Origin: Streptomyces tsukubensis
GTDB lineage: Bacteria > Actinomycetota > Actinomycetes > Streptomycetales > Streptomycetaceae
Direction: 5' to 3'
Assembly (NCBI RefSeq): GCF_003932715.1
Contig: NZ_CP020700.1
Coordinates: 2,130,501-2,194,500 of the forward strand
DNA length: 64,000 bases
Shown piece after piece: positions 25,551 through 36,100 of the stretch; position 1 is the stretch's first letter; every line of letters begins with the position of its first letter. Position numbers and translations under genes: made by a program. The notes below the pieces were generated by a model. The model did not search any database. It was not told where the DNA came from and worked only from the letters and a program-made list of their open reading frames with translations.

Positions 25551-27192
25551 GCAACTGCCTCCCCTGGAGAAATCCTTCCCTCGCCAGCATCCTTTCCAGT
25601 TCCCAGAAGACCGACTCGACCCGGCCCGGCGGGAAGTCGAGCCGGATGAGTCCGGCGATGTTGGACGGGGCCTCGCAGCCCTCCTCGGTCAGCAGGGCGA
25701 CGCGCCCGAATCCGTAGCAGCCCTGGAAGAGTCCGACCTGGTGGACCAGCCGCTCCCCCACCCGGCGGCTGCCGCCCGCCATCACCTGGGTCGCGGTCAG
25801 CACGCAGACGGCGAAACCGCACCGGGCCAGGCGTTCCTCCATCGCCGACCACCCGGCCGGGCGGCCCGGGACCCGGCCGGTGCGCGGCCCCGTCGGGGGT
25901 AACGGGCCGATGGGCCCGGTCCGCTCCGGTCCGGGCAGCGGCCGGTGCCCGTCGGCGCCGACGGCCGACAGGTCGATCCGGTCCACCCGCAGCGCCAGAT
26001 CCTGGGTGAGGAACCGGTCGAGCCGGTCGCCGCCGCCGCGGCTGCCCTCGGAGGCCACGAGCACGGCCCGCGGATGGCTGTCGGGCCCTGCCGGGTCCTC
26101 CGGGGTGGTCAGCAGCCCGTCCCCGATCCGCGGCAGGCCGCCCCCGCGCCGCCGCCCGGTGCGCTGCCGGGACAGGTCGAGACCGAGCCGGGCGCCCAGT
26201 TCGACCTGGAGCCGGCCCGAGGCGAGGGCGGCCAGGACGGACGCGGCGAAGACGTCGCCCGCGCCCGTCGCGTCCTCGACGGTGCCCTCCCGGATCCTGC
26301 GGCGCAGCCGGAAGCGCCGGGCCAGCAGTCCGCCGCCCGCCGTGCGGTAGACCTCGACGGCGTCGTACCGCTTGGTCACGAAGAGGGTGGCCCGCGGCAC
26401 CCGTTCGAGTACCCGTGAGGCCAGGACGTCGTCGGACTCGCCCACCGCGTAGCCGCCCAGCGCCTTCAGCTCACGGTGGTTGACGAAGACCAGGTCCGAG
26501 AGGCCGAGCACGGCCTCCACCCCGGGGCCGGGGTTCTGCGCCCAGTCGAATCCGGGGTCGAAGCTGATCCGCATCCCGGGGGCGCGCCGCTTCGCCTCGC
26601 CGAGGACGCCCGCGAGGATCTCGGGCGTACGGTCGTCGAGGAACGAGGTCACATGGACCAGCCGGGCCCCGGAGAGATATCCGGCGATCTCGTCGGCGTG
26701 CGCGGTCAGATGGTCGGCCATGGCGAAGTTGGCGCCGGGATGGGTGAGCATGACGCGTTCGACGTCGTCGAGGTAGGAGAGGCAGACCCCGGCGGTCAGA
26801 TCGGGGCGGCGCGCCACCCACTGCCGGTCGATGCCGAGTTCGTCCATCTGGCCGAGGAAGGACAGTCCGGGTGTCTCTATCCGCCCGGCGACACCGACGT
26901 AGCCGAGCCGGATGTCCAGCCGGAGTTGGGCCAGGGTGTAGACGGTCAGCCAGGCCGATCCGCCGAGCGACGCGTCGAGCGCGGCGCTGCCGAGCCGCTC
27001 GATGGCCTTGGCGACGGTCGACTGGTCGACCGGCCCCTCCGTGTTCCACTCGAACCGGGCCACCGACTCGTGGACCTGCTCGGCCGTGCGCCGGGAGAGC
27101 CCGGACGCACTCGCGATGTAGTCCACGTTCAGGGCGCCCACGCCGATCACCTCCGGCGCCGCTGCCCTTCGCGCGCTTCCCCGTGTCGCCAC
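25540..27192 (-). CDS. PfkB-type kinase fused to a degenerate TIR-like domain (copy B); TTA codon
   Basis: A 550-residue paralogue of the next gene and the first gene of the operon. The kinase part (about 13-345) keeps NHRE (238-241) and DATGAGD (307-313), but the glycine motif reads GGSAWL (77-82), losing the Asn of GGxxxN. The TIR-like part (about 376-540) is recognisable by RAVLVASEGS, FAVCVLTAT, RLVHQVGLFQGCYGFGRVAL and a similar C-terminal helix. The glutamate of the key helix is glutamine (Q485), and a Pro/Gly-rich insert (about 415-447) replaces the strand after the first helix. L431, inside that insert, is encoded by TTA (25900-25902), implying bldA-dependent translation. It starts with GTG at 27192 after a GAGGGGG site. 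Confidence 0.8.
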   Translation of the reverse strand: MATRGSARRAAAPEVIGVGALNVDYIASASGLSRRTAEQVHESVARFEWNTEGPVDQSTVAKAIERLGSAALDASLGGSAWLTVYTLAQLRLDIRLGYVGVAGRIETPGLSFLGQMDELGIDRQWVARRPDLTAGVCLSYLDDVERVMLTHPGANFAMADHLTAHADEIAGYLSGARLVHVTSFLDDRTPEILAGVLGEAKRRAPGMRISFDPGFDWAQNPGPGVEAVLGLSDLVFVNHRELKALGGYAVGESDDVLASRVLERVPRATLFVTKRYDAVEVYRTAGGGLLARRFRLRRRIREGTVEDATGAGDVFAASVLAALASGRLQVELGARLGLDLSRQRTGRRRGGGLPRIGDGLLTTPEDPAGPDSHPRAVLVASEGSRGGGDRLDRFLTQDLALRVDRIDLSAVGADGHRPLPGPERTGPIGPLPPTGPRTGRVPGRPAGWSAMEERLARCGFAVCVLTATQVMAGGSRRVGERLVHQVGLFQGCYGFGRVALLTEEGCEAPSNIAGLIRLDFPPGRVESVFWELERMLAREGFLQGRQLHDR

Positions 27193-27300
27193 CGCGCCCC
27201 CTCGTTACGGCCACTCGGTACACCGCCGGAGTCCGGCCACCCCTCCAGGAAAGCGGTCCCGCCGTGCCCCGGGCAAGCGGGCGGCGGGCCGTCCGGTTCC

Positions 27301-27350
27301 CCGCAGCACCGTTCCTCCGCGGCACCGTTCCCCCGCGGCACCGTTCCCCG
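27301..27350. repeat. Three-unit 15-bp repeat in the kinase-TIR / sigma intergenic region
   Basis: Units of CCGC(G/A)GCACCGTTCC(T/C) repeated three times with minor changes. Read toward the kinase-TIR operon (minus strand) each unit contains GGAACGG, and a further GGAACC follows at the next step. GGAAC is the usual -35 element of ECF sigma promoters, so these could be binding or promoter elements. No direct evidence of function. Confidence 0.5.
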
Positions 27351-27451
27351 CGTCGGCGAGAAAATCGTGCCGGGGCCGAATCCTTCTGCGGACCGTGCGC
27401 CTCTCATGGGTGTACGGACGCACGGGCCGTACGGAACCGGAGGCAAGAACC

Positions 27452-27544
27452 ATGACCACAGCAGCCGTCATCGGCGCGGCCGTCCTCGTCTGCGCCTGCA
27501 CCGTCTTCTTCGTGATGCGCCGCCGCGGGAGCGGTCGTGGCTGA
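27452..27544 (+). CDS. 30-residue single-pass membrane peptide upstream of the ECF sigma gene
   Basis: A very short gene: MTTAAVIGAAVLVCACTVFF, then VMRRRGSGRG. It has one hydrophobic helix with two cysteines and a basic cytoplasmic end. GGAGG precedes the ATG at good spacing, and the last codons overlap the GTG start of the sigma factor gene by 8 bases, so translation is coupled. It could be an unusual small regulator of the sigma factor or just a leader. Too short to classify. Confidence 0.6.
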   Translation: MTTAAVIGAAVLVCACTVFFVMRRRGSGRG

Positions 27545-28100
27545 CACCGGCTGGCCGGGCGAGCAGTTGATCGCCGCGGCGCGGGACGGCGACGGGGAGG
27601 CGATCACCGCGCTGGTGTCCGGATCGCATCCGCATGTGAAGCGGTTCGCCCACACGCTGTGCGCCACCCCGCAGGACGCCGAGGACGCCGCGCAGGAAGC
27701 GCTGATCATCCTCTACCGGAAGATCGGGATGCTGCGGGCCTCCGGGGCTCTGGCGTCGTGGATGTTCCGGATCGTACGGAACGAGTGTCTGCGGCGGGCC
27801 CGGATGCTGGTGCGGAGCCCCGGGCCGGTGCCGGACGGGGCGCTGCCGTCGTTCGAGGAGGACCTGCTGCGGAAGCTGGAGGCCGAGCTGGTCGCCCGGG
27901 CGATCGCGGCCCTCCCCGCCGACCAGCGGCAGGTGCTGATCATGCGGGACGTGCAGGGCTACAGCGGCCGGGCGACCGCCGCCGCTCTGGGGCTGAGCAC
28001 CGCCGCCATGAAGTCGCGGCTGCACCGGGCCAGGGCGGCCGTCCGGCTGGCGCTGCCGTCGGCGGACGGGGCGCTGCGGGGAGGTGGCGGCGGTGCGTGA
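27537..28100 (+). CDS. ECF-type RNA polymerase sigma factor
   Basis: A 187-residue group-4 sigma factor with only regions 2 and 4. Region 2 spans about residues 35-85 (KRFAHTLCATPQDAEDAAQE, then ASGALASWMFRIVRNECL). Region 4 spans about 120-175 (IAALPADQRQVLIMRDVQGY and the HTH TAAALGLSTAAMKSRLHRAR). There is no zinc-type anti-sigma gene next to it; instead the flanking genes encode a 30-residue membrane peptide and a small membrane protein, both overlapping it. It is divergent from the kinase-TIR operon across a short promoter containing GGAAC repeats, so it may control that operon. Confidence 0.85.
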   Translation: MADTGWPGEQLIAAARDGDGEAITALVSGSHPHVKRFAHTLCATPQDAEDAAQEALIILYRKIGMLRASGALASWMFRIVRNECLRRARMLVRSPGPVPDGALPSFEEDLLRKLEAELVARAIAALPADQRQVLIMRDVQGYSGRATAAALGLSTAAMKSRLHRARAAVRLALPSADGALRGGGGGA

Positions 28101-28380
28101 GTCCGGGAGCTTCGCGAGTGCGTCCCTGCCCCGCCATCTGGTCCGGGGCGGGGTGGGCTTCGGCTCTCTGGCGGCTTCGGTGCTGCTGCTGCCGGTGACC
28201 GGGCCGGTCTCGCTGCTGCTGGCGCCGGTGGGGCTGCTGGCGCTGCGCGGCTGTCCGATGTGCTGGACCGTCGGCCTGATACAGACGGTGTCCCGGGGCA
28301 GGCTGCGGCGCGAGTGCCGGGACGGGCGCTGCGAACTGCGGAAGGATCAGCAGGAGGGGGTGGCGGCGGGCCGGAGGTGA
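28093..28380 (+). CDS. Small membrane protein with Cys pairs, coupled to the ECF sigma gene
   Basis: A 95-residue protein (98 if the GTG at 28084 is used). Two hydrophobic segments cover residues 18-55 (GSLAASVLLLPVTGPVSLLL, then APVGLLAL). After these come RGCPMCWTVGLIQTVSR with a CxxC and a basic end with two more cysteines (RRECRDGRCEL). It resembles short DUF2892/YgaP-like membrane proteins, and the cysteines suggest redox or metal sensing. It overlaps the sigma gene stop, so it is a good candidate for a non-canonical anti-sigma factor. That role is inferred from position only. Confidence 0.65.
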   Translation: MRESGSFASASLPRHLVRGGVGFGSLAASVLLLPVTGPVSLLLAPVGLLALRGCPMCWTVGLIQTVSRGRLRRECRDGRCELRKDQQEGVAAGRR

Positions 28381-28423
28381 CGGGCGGGTTGCTCCGCGCT
28401 CCGACCTGCGGTCACCAGGCAAA

Positions 28424-28449
28424 GGCAAGGAGGCCGTACGCTCCTTGCC
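28424..28449 (+). terminator. Hairpin ending the sigma operon
   Basis: GGCAAGGAG and CTCCTTGCC form a perfect 9-bp stem with an 8-base loop, 44 bp after the last gene of the sigma operon and before the rifamycin-associated element. Confidence 0.55.
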
Positions 28450-28464
28450 GTGTTCAACGTATAG

Positions 28465-30102
<1,638 letters not shown>

Positions 30103-30166
30103 ACGGAATCCGCACCCCCCGCAAGGAGTGGTCTGGACCAGTTGGGCAGGCTCTAGTCTGTGCCGT

Positions 30167-31777
30167 ATGAACACTGCGGGTGACGTGGTCGACGGGCGGT
30201 TCGAGCTGATCGAACGGCTCGGCAGCGGGGGAATGGGCACGGTGTGGCGGGCCCGCGACACCGTACTCGACCGCGAAGTCGCCCTGAAGGCGGTCCGGTC
30301 GGACCGGGACTCCTCGGATTCCGTACGGGAACGGGTGCTGCGGGAGGCCCGGGCGCTCGCCCGGCTGAACCACCCCCATGTGGTGACGGTCCACCATGTC
30401 GTGGGCGCCGGACCGCATCCGTGGATCGTGATGGAGTTCGTGCCCGGTGTCTCCCTCCAGGAGCGGCTGTCCGAGGGGCCGTTGACGCCTGCCGAGACCG
30501 CGCGGATCGGCCGGCAGGTGCTGTCGGCGCTGCGGGCCGCGCATGCCGCGGGCATCCACCACCGGGACGTCAAACCCTCGAACGTCCTGCTGCGGCCGGA
30601 CGGCGGGGCCGTGCTCACGGACTTCGGGATCGCGGGGCTGCAGGACACGGGAGCCCTGACCCGGACCGGGGAGCTGATCGGTTCGCCCGAGTACATGGCG
30701 CCGGAGCGGATCCGCGGCGCCGACGACGCCCCCTCGGCGGACCTGTGGTCACTGGGGCTGGTGATGTTCGAGAGTGTGGAGGGCGTATCGCCGATGCGCC
30801 GTGCCAACACCCTCGCCACCCTGCTGGCCGTGGTGGACGACCCCGTACCGACGGCGGACCGGTCGGGCCCGCTGGGACCCGTACTGAAAGCCCTGCTGGT
30901 ACGGGACGCCTCGGCGCGCCCGGATGCAGAGCGGCTGGATGCGCTGCTGGCACCGGTGGAGTCCTGGACCGGGGGCACCGGCCTCCCGGAGGAAACGCCC
31001 GCCACGGGCAGCGGCGCACCCGCACCCTCGCCCTCGCCCTCTTCACCCCCCTCACCCTCCTCGCCCTCCTCACCCACGACAGTCGTCACGGCGGCCGTCC
31101 CTGCCGCCCCGCGGAACCGCGCGTCCGTCCTGCTCGCCGTGGTCTCGGCCCTGGTCGCGGCCGGGACGGCGGCGGCGATCATCCTGATGCTGGGCAAGCC
31201 GGGCGACGTCGGGGAACAGAGCGCGCCCCGCCCGGGAGCGGCGCAGAGCCCCGCGCCCTCGCAGTCCGCGCGGCCCCCGGGGGCCGTACCGCCGTCCGCG
31301 GCCCCGTCGCGCACCGAGGGCCCCGCCGTACGGGCCACCGTCACGGTCACGGCTTCGGCGAAGGCCCCCGTCGGCCACGGGGTCGAGGACCGGATCGGCT
31401 CCGGGCTCGACCCCGTGAACGGAGGAGAGACCCCCGGGGAGCCGTCCGAGCGCCCGTCCGGTCAGTGGATCGCCCAGCTCCACTCCGAGCCGGTTTCGGC
31501 CGGGACCGCCGAACGCGACCGGCAGCTGGCGGAGCTGCGCAGGACCGTCCCCGAGGCGCGGTACGTCCGCAGCGACGACTACGCCTCCCTGCGCCCCGGC
31601 TTCTGGGTGCTCTACGCCCCCGGCCCCTTCACCGACGGCCGGGCCGCGCTGGCCTTCTGCGAGGAGCAGGGACGGACGGAGTGCCTCGGCCGCTATCTGA
31701 GCACCAGCGGGGACGACTACGGCCTGCAGTGCCGGCTGCCGTCGGCGAAACCGCAGGGCACCTGCTCGCGCCGCTGA
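30167..31777 (+). CDS. Ser/Thr protein kinase with one transmembrane helix (PknB-like)
   Basis: A 536-residue receptor kinase. Residues 10-265 are the kinase: RLGSGGMGTVWRARD (Gly loop), VALKAVRS (Lys), IHHRDVKPSNVLL (HRD), TDFGIAG (DFG) and SPEYMAPERI. A Pro/Ser-rich linker follows, then one membrane helix (ASVLLAVVSALVAAGTAAAI, then ILML) near residue 330. The extracellular C-terminal part (RYVRSDDYASLRPGFWVLYA) is SPOR/PASTA-unlike and of unknown ligand. A TAGTCT box lies 7 bases before the ATG, so the transcript may be leaderless. Likely monocistronic. Confidence 0.85.
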   Translation: MNTAGDVVDGRFELIERLGSGGMGTVWRARDTVLDREVALKAVRSDRDSSDSVRERVLREARALARLNHPHVVTVHHVVGAGPHPWIVMEFVPGVSLQERLSEGPLTPAETARIGRQVLSALRAAHAAGIHHRDVKPSNVLLRPDGGAVLTDFGIAGLQDTGALTRTGELIGSPEYMAPERIRGADDAPSADLWSLGLVMFESVEGVSPMRRANTLATLLAVVDDPVPTADRSGPLGPVLKALLVRDASARPDAERLDALLAPVESWTGGTGLPEETPATGSGAPAPSPSPSSPPSPSSPSSPTTVVTAAVPAAPRNRASVLLAVVSALVAAGTAAAIILMLGKPGDVGEQSAPRPGAAQSPAPSQSARPPGAVPPSAAPSRTEGPAVRATVTVTASAKAPVGHGVEDRIGSGLDPVNGGETPGEPSERPSGQWIAQLHSEPVSAGTAERDRQLAELRRTVPEARYVRSDDYASLRPGFWVLYAPGPFTDGRAALAFCEEQGRTECLGRYLSTSGDDYGLQCRLPSAKPQGTCSRR

Positions 31778-31951
31778 CCGGGGCACCCGGCCGCGCACCG
31801 GCGTGACCCTTCTCACGGTGGAGTATCGGCCACCGGGGGTCTTCTGGCTGATCAGAAGGCGTACCGGGGCCCGCGGTCCGGGTACGGCTGAAGGGGCCGC
31901 CCGCGCACCGGGACGGCAGCCGACCGCCGCCGATGGAGGACAGAGCGCGTG

Positions 31952-33112
31952 ATGACCGCGGAACCACCGAACCCCGCCCGGGCCCCCGGCCCCGCGTCCG
32001 CCGAGCCGCCGCTCGTCCGTACCAGCGGCAGCCCCCGGGGCCGCGGCCGCCAGTACGGGGCCGCGGCCCGGGAACGCGTCCAGCTGTCGCTGGAGAACTA
32101 CGAGCGGATGTACGCGCACTTCGCGGAGGTGGACTGGCGGACGGCGACCGCGCTCGCCGAGACCTTCGTCCCGGTGATCGAGGAGTTCAACGCCGACCAT
32201 CTGGAGGAGATGGCGGGCATCGCGGACGGGGCCGGGGTGTCCTTCACCGACGTCCTCGCCCTCAACCTCCGTACGGAGATCCTCTTCTCGGCCCGGGCCA
32301 GGACAGCCGGTGCTCCCCCGGCCGAGTGCACCGCTTTCACCGATCTGCGGGGCCCGGAGCCGATCGTGGGCCAGAACTGGGACTGGCAGCCGTTCGCCCA
32401 CCGCACGATCGTGATCCTCCAGACCGAGCCGACGAACGGCCCGCGCTGGGTGTCGGTGGTGGAGGCCGGACTGCTGGCCAAGTTCGGCATGAACTCCGCA
32501 GGTCTGACGGTCCTGACGAACGCCCTGGTCAGCTCCGTGGACCAGGGCCGCCCCGGGGTGCCGTACCACCTGCTGCTGCGGGCCCTGCTGGAATCGGAGT
32601 CCATGGCGGCCGCCGAGGAGACACTGCGCTCTGCGAACCGCTCTTCCTCCGCGAACTACCTGCTGGCCGCCGAGGGCCGGGCGGTCGATCTGGAGGCCCG
32701 CCCCGGCGGCCCCGCCGAGCTGGCCCGCCGGGCGATCACCCCCGGCACCCTCTATGTGCACACCAACCACTTCACCTCCCCCGAAACCGCCTTCGGCACC
32801 CCGGCCGCCGACCACGGCCCCGACGTCTTCCCCGACACCCACGCCCGCCACACCCGCGCCACAACCCTCGCCCGCGCGATGCCCTACCCCTCGGTCGCCG
32901 CCTGGCAGGAAGTCCTGCGCGACCACGACAACCACCCGGAGTCGATCTGCTGCCACCCGGACCCCGCCGCCGCGGAACCCAACCGCAGCTCGACGGTGGC
33001 AAGCACGATCGTCGAACCGGACCGCCGCACGATGCACCTGACCCTGGGCAACCCGTGCACGACGGCGCGGGTGACGTACGCGTACCGGGACTTCTTCAAG
33101 GGGCGCGGCTGA
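31952..33112 (+). CDS. C45-type Ntn-hydrolase (acyl-CoA:6-APA acyltransferase-like)
   Basis: A 386-residue protein of peptidase family C45. These Ntn hydrolases self-cleave to expose an N-terminal Cys and then hydrolyse or transfer amide-linked acyl groups. The probable nucleophile is the Cys in PPAECTAFTDLRGPEPIVGQ, followed by NWDWQP as in penicillin acyltransferases and conserved AGLLAKFGMNSAGLTVLTNA. It starts with ATG at 31952 (or the GTG one codon earlier) behind GGAGGA. Substrate unknown. It converges on the large WD40 gene with only 16 bp between. Confidence 0.8.
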   Translation: MTAEPPNPARAPGPASAEPPLVRTSGSPRGRGRQYGAAARERVQLSLENYERMYAHFAEVDWRTATALAETFVPVIEEFNADHLEEMAGIADGAGVSFTDVLALNLRTEILFSARARTAGAPPAECTAFTDLRGPEPIVGQNWDWQPFAHRTIVILQTEPTNGPRWVSVVEAGLLAKFGMNSAGLTVLTNALVSSVDQGRPGVPYHLLLRALLESESMAAAEETLRSANRSSSANYLLAAEGRAVDLEARPGGPAELARRAITPGTLYVHTNHFTSPETAFGTPAADHGPDVFPDTHARHTRATTLARAMPYPSVAAWQEVLRDHDNHPESICCHPDPAAAEPNRSSTVASTIVEPDRRTMHLTLGNPCTTARVTYAYRDFFKGRG

Positions 33113-33128
33113 CGGGCGGCATCCGGGT

Positions 33129-36100
33129 TCAGCGGCACGGGGGTTCGTAGGCGACGCCGGGGAAGTGTTCCGACCATTCGCGGCGGGTGATCGGCGGGTG
33201 CGCCGTCGCGCAGACGCGGGCCGCCGCGCGGTCGGGGTCCGTTTCCCACAGGAGCGCGGTGCCGTCGCGGCTGGTCGAGGCGAGGGTGGTGCCGTCGGGG
33301 CTGAAGGCGATGTGGTGGAGGCGGTCCGTATGGCCGGTGAGGACCGCCAGTTCACGGGGGCGGGACGGATCGGAGACGTCCCACAGACGCGCCGTACGAT
33401 CGTCGCCCGCCGTCGCCAGGGTCCGGCCGTCCGGGCCGAAGGCGACGTCGTAGACGATGCTGGTGTGGCCGGTCAGAGTGGCACGGGGGCGGGGGCGGGT
33501 GGGGTCGGTGATGTTCCAGAGGCGGATGGTGCGGTCATGGCTGGCGGTGGCGGCCGTACGGCCGTCGGGGCTGACGGCCACCGAGCGCACCCCGCCCGTA
33601 TGGCCGGTGAGGACCGCCAGTTCACGGGGGCGGGACGGATCGGAGACGTCCCACAGACGCGCCGTACGATCGTCGCCCGCGGTCGCGAGGAGGCGGCCGT
33701 CCGGGCCGAAGTCGGCCGCGCGGACATGGTCGGTGTGGCCGAAGAGGACGGACTTCTTCCGGGGGCGGGCGGGGTTGCTGACGTCGTACACGCGGACGGT
33801 GCGGTCCGGGCTCGTGGTGGCGAGCAGCCTGCCGTCGGGGCTGAAGTCGACCCCTTCCGGATTGCCCACCCCGTCGGCCGTCACCGACAGCAGTTCGGTG
33901 CCCGCCGGGTTGCTCGCGTCCCACAGCCGCAGGCTCAGGTCCTCGCTGGTGGTGGCGAGGATCCGCCCGTCCGGGCTGAACGCGGCGCCGTAGACCGGTC
34001 CGGTGTGGCCGGTGAGGACGGCGATGCTCCGGCGGGGCCGGACGCCGCTCACGTCCCACAGCCGGGCGGTGCGGTCCTGGCCGGTGGTGACCAGCGTGCG
34101 GCCGTTCGCGCCGAACGCCGTACCGAAGACGAAGTCGCCGTGTCCGGCCAGGGCGGGCACCGGCAGGTCCCACAGGCGCACCGCGTGGTCCTGACTCGCC
34201 GAGGCCAGGGTGCGCCCGTCCGGGCTGAAGGCCACCGAGATGACCATCGCGATATGGCCGGTGAGTACGGACCTCGTGCGGGGCCGGGCCGGATCGGAGA
34301 GGTCCCACAGCCGTACCGTGTGGTCCTCGCCCGCGGTGGCCAGGGTCCGGCCGCCGGGGCTGAACGCCGCCGCGTACACGGTCCGCAGATGGCCCTTCAG
34401 GACCACCGGCGGGGCGTCGGGGCGGGCGGTCCTCCAGAGGCGTACCGTGCCGTCCTCACTCGTGGTCGCCAGGGTCGCGCCGTCCGGCGAGTACACCGCC
34501 GACAGCACTGGGCCGGTATGCCCGGTGAGCGCGGCCCGCGACCGTAACCGGCGCCGGTCGGAGACGTCCCAGAGCCGTACGGCACGGTCCGGTCCGCCCG
34601 TCGTCAGGGTCCGGCCGTCCGGGCTGAACGCCACCGTGCGGACGGCGGCGCCCGGCCGGACGAGGGCCAGTCCGCGCGGCCGGTGGACGACCGAGAGGTC
34701 CCAGAGGCGTACGGTCGCGTCCTCGCCCGCCGTGACCAGGAGGCGCCCGTCCGGCGAGAACGCGACGGCGCAGACGGGGGCGGAGTGTACGGAGAGCGTC
34801 GCGAGACGGCGGGGTCTGCGGGGTTCGGCGGTGTCCCAGAGCCGGACGGTGGAGTCCCGGCCCACGGTCGCCAGGACCTGCCCGTCGGGGCTGAACGCGG
34901 TACCGCAGACGACCGCCCCGTGCCCGCTGAGGGTGGCGTACTCCCGGGGCCGGTGCGGATCGGCGCTGTCCCACAGCCGGACCGTGTTGTCGCCCTCGGC
35001 GGTGACCAGCGTCGCCCCGTCGGAGGTGAACGAGGCGGTCTGTCCGTAGGGGTTCTTCGCGATCGACGGGGAGCGGCCGGTGAGCGCGGTGGCGTACGGG
35101 GTGGCGAAGGCGCTCAGCAGTCCGCCGCGGGCCTCGCGGGTCGGGGCGAGACGGTACGCGGCCAGGCTGAGCTGGACGGAGAGCGCGGGGTCGAGGGCGC
35201 GCAGCGTCGCGGCTTCGGCGGCGACCTCCCGGGAGAGGGAGTCGTTGCGCTGCTCGGTGGCGAGGCGCCCGGCCCGGATGGCGACGGCGGTCGCCCCGGT
35301 GGCGGTCAGGACGAGCACGGTGAGCAGGGCGACGAGCCTGCGCAGCCGTCGCGTACGGCGGCGGGCCGCGGTCTGTTCCCGGTCCTCGGCGGCGACGGCG
35401 GCGTCGAGGAAGGCGCGTTCGCGGGCGGAGAGGGCCTCGGGGTGGCTGAGGGCCCAGTCGCGGGCGAGGGAGAGCCGGGTGCCGCGGTAGAGGGAGCCCG
35501 GGTCGCGGCCGAGTGCCTCCCAGGCGGTGGTGGCGTCGGTCAGCTGGCGGTGGATCCGCATGCCGTCGCGGTGCGCGGCGAGCCAGTCGTGGAGCCGGGG
35601 CCAGCTCCGGATGAGGGCTTCGTGGGCGATCTCGACGCTGCCGTCGCCGAGGGTGACGAGCCGGGCGGCGGCGAGGCGTTCGAGGATGTCGGCGGTGTCC
35701 GGGTCGTCGTCCAGTTCACCGCGGTGGATGCGGCGTTTGGTGTCCTCGGTGCCCTCGCCCGGTGCGGTCAGCCGCAGGAAGAGTTCCCGGGCCTGCCGCT
35801 GCCGGGCGGGCGGCAGTGCGGTGTAGACGGACTCCGCGGTCCTGGCCAGTGCCCCGTCGATACCGCCTGCGGCGTGGAAGCCGTCGAGGGTCAGCACCGT
35901 ACCGCTGCGGCGGGCCCAGGTCTCCCGCAGTGCGTGGGAGAGCAGCGGCAGTACGCCAGCGCGGCCCTCGGTTTCGGCGACCAGCCGGGCCAGCAGGGCG
36001 TCTTCGAGTTCGCCGCCCTCGCGGAGCGCGGGGCGGGTGATGGCCTGCCCGAGTTCCTCGGCGGTCATGGGGCCGAGCATCACCTGGGAGTGGCGGAGGG

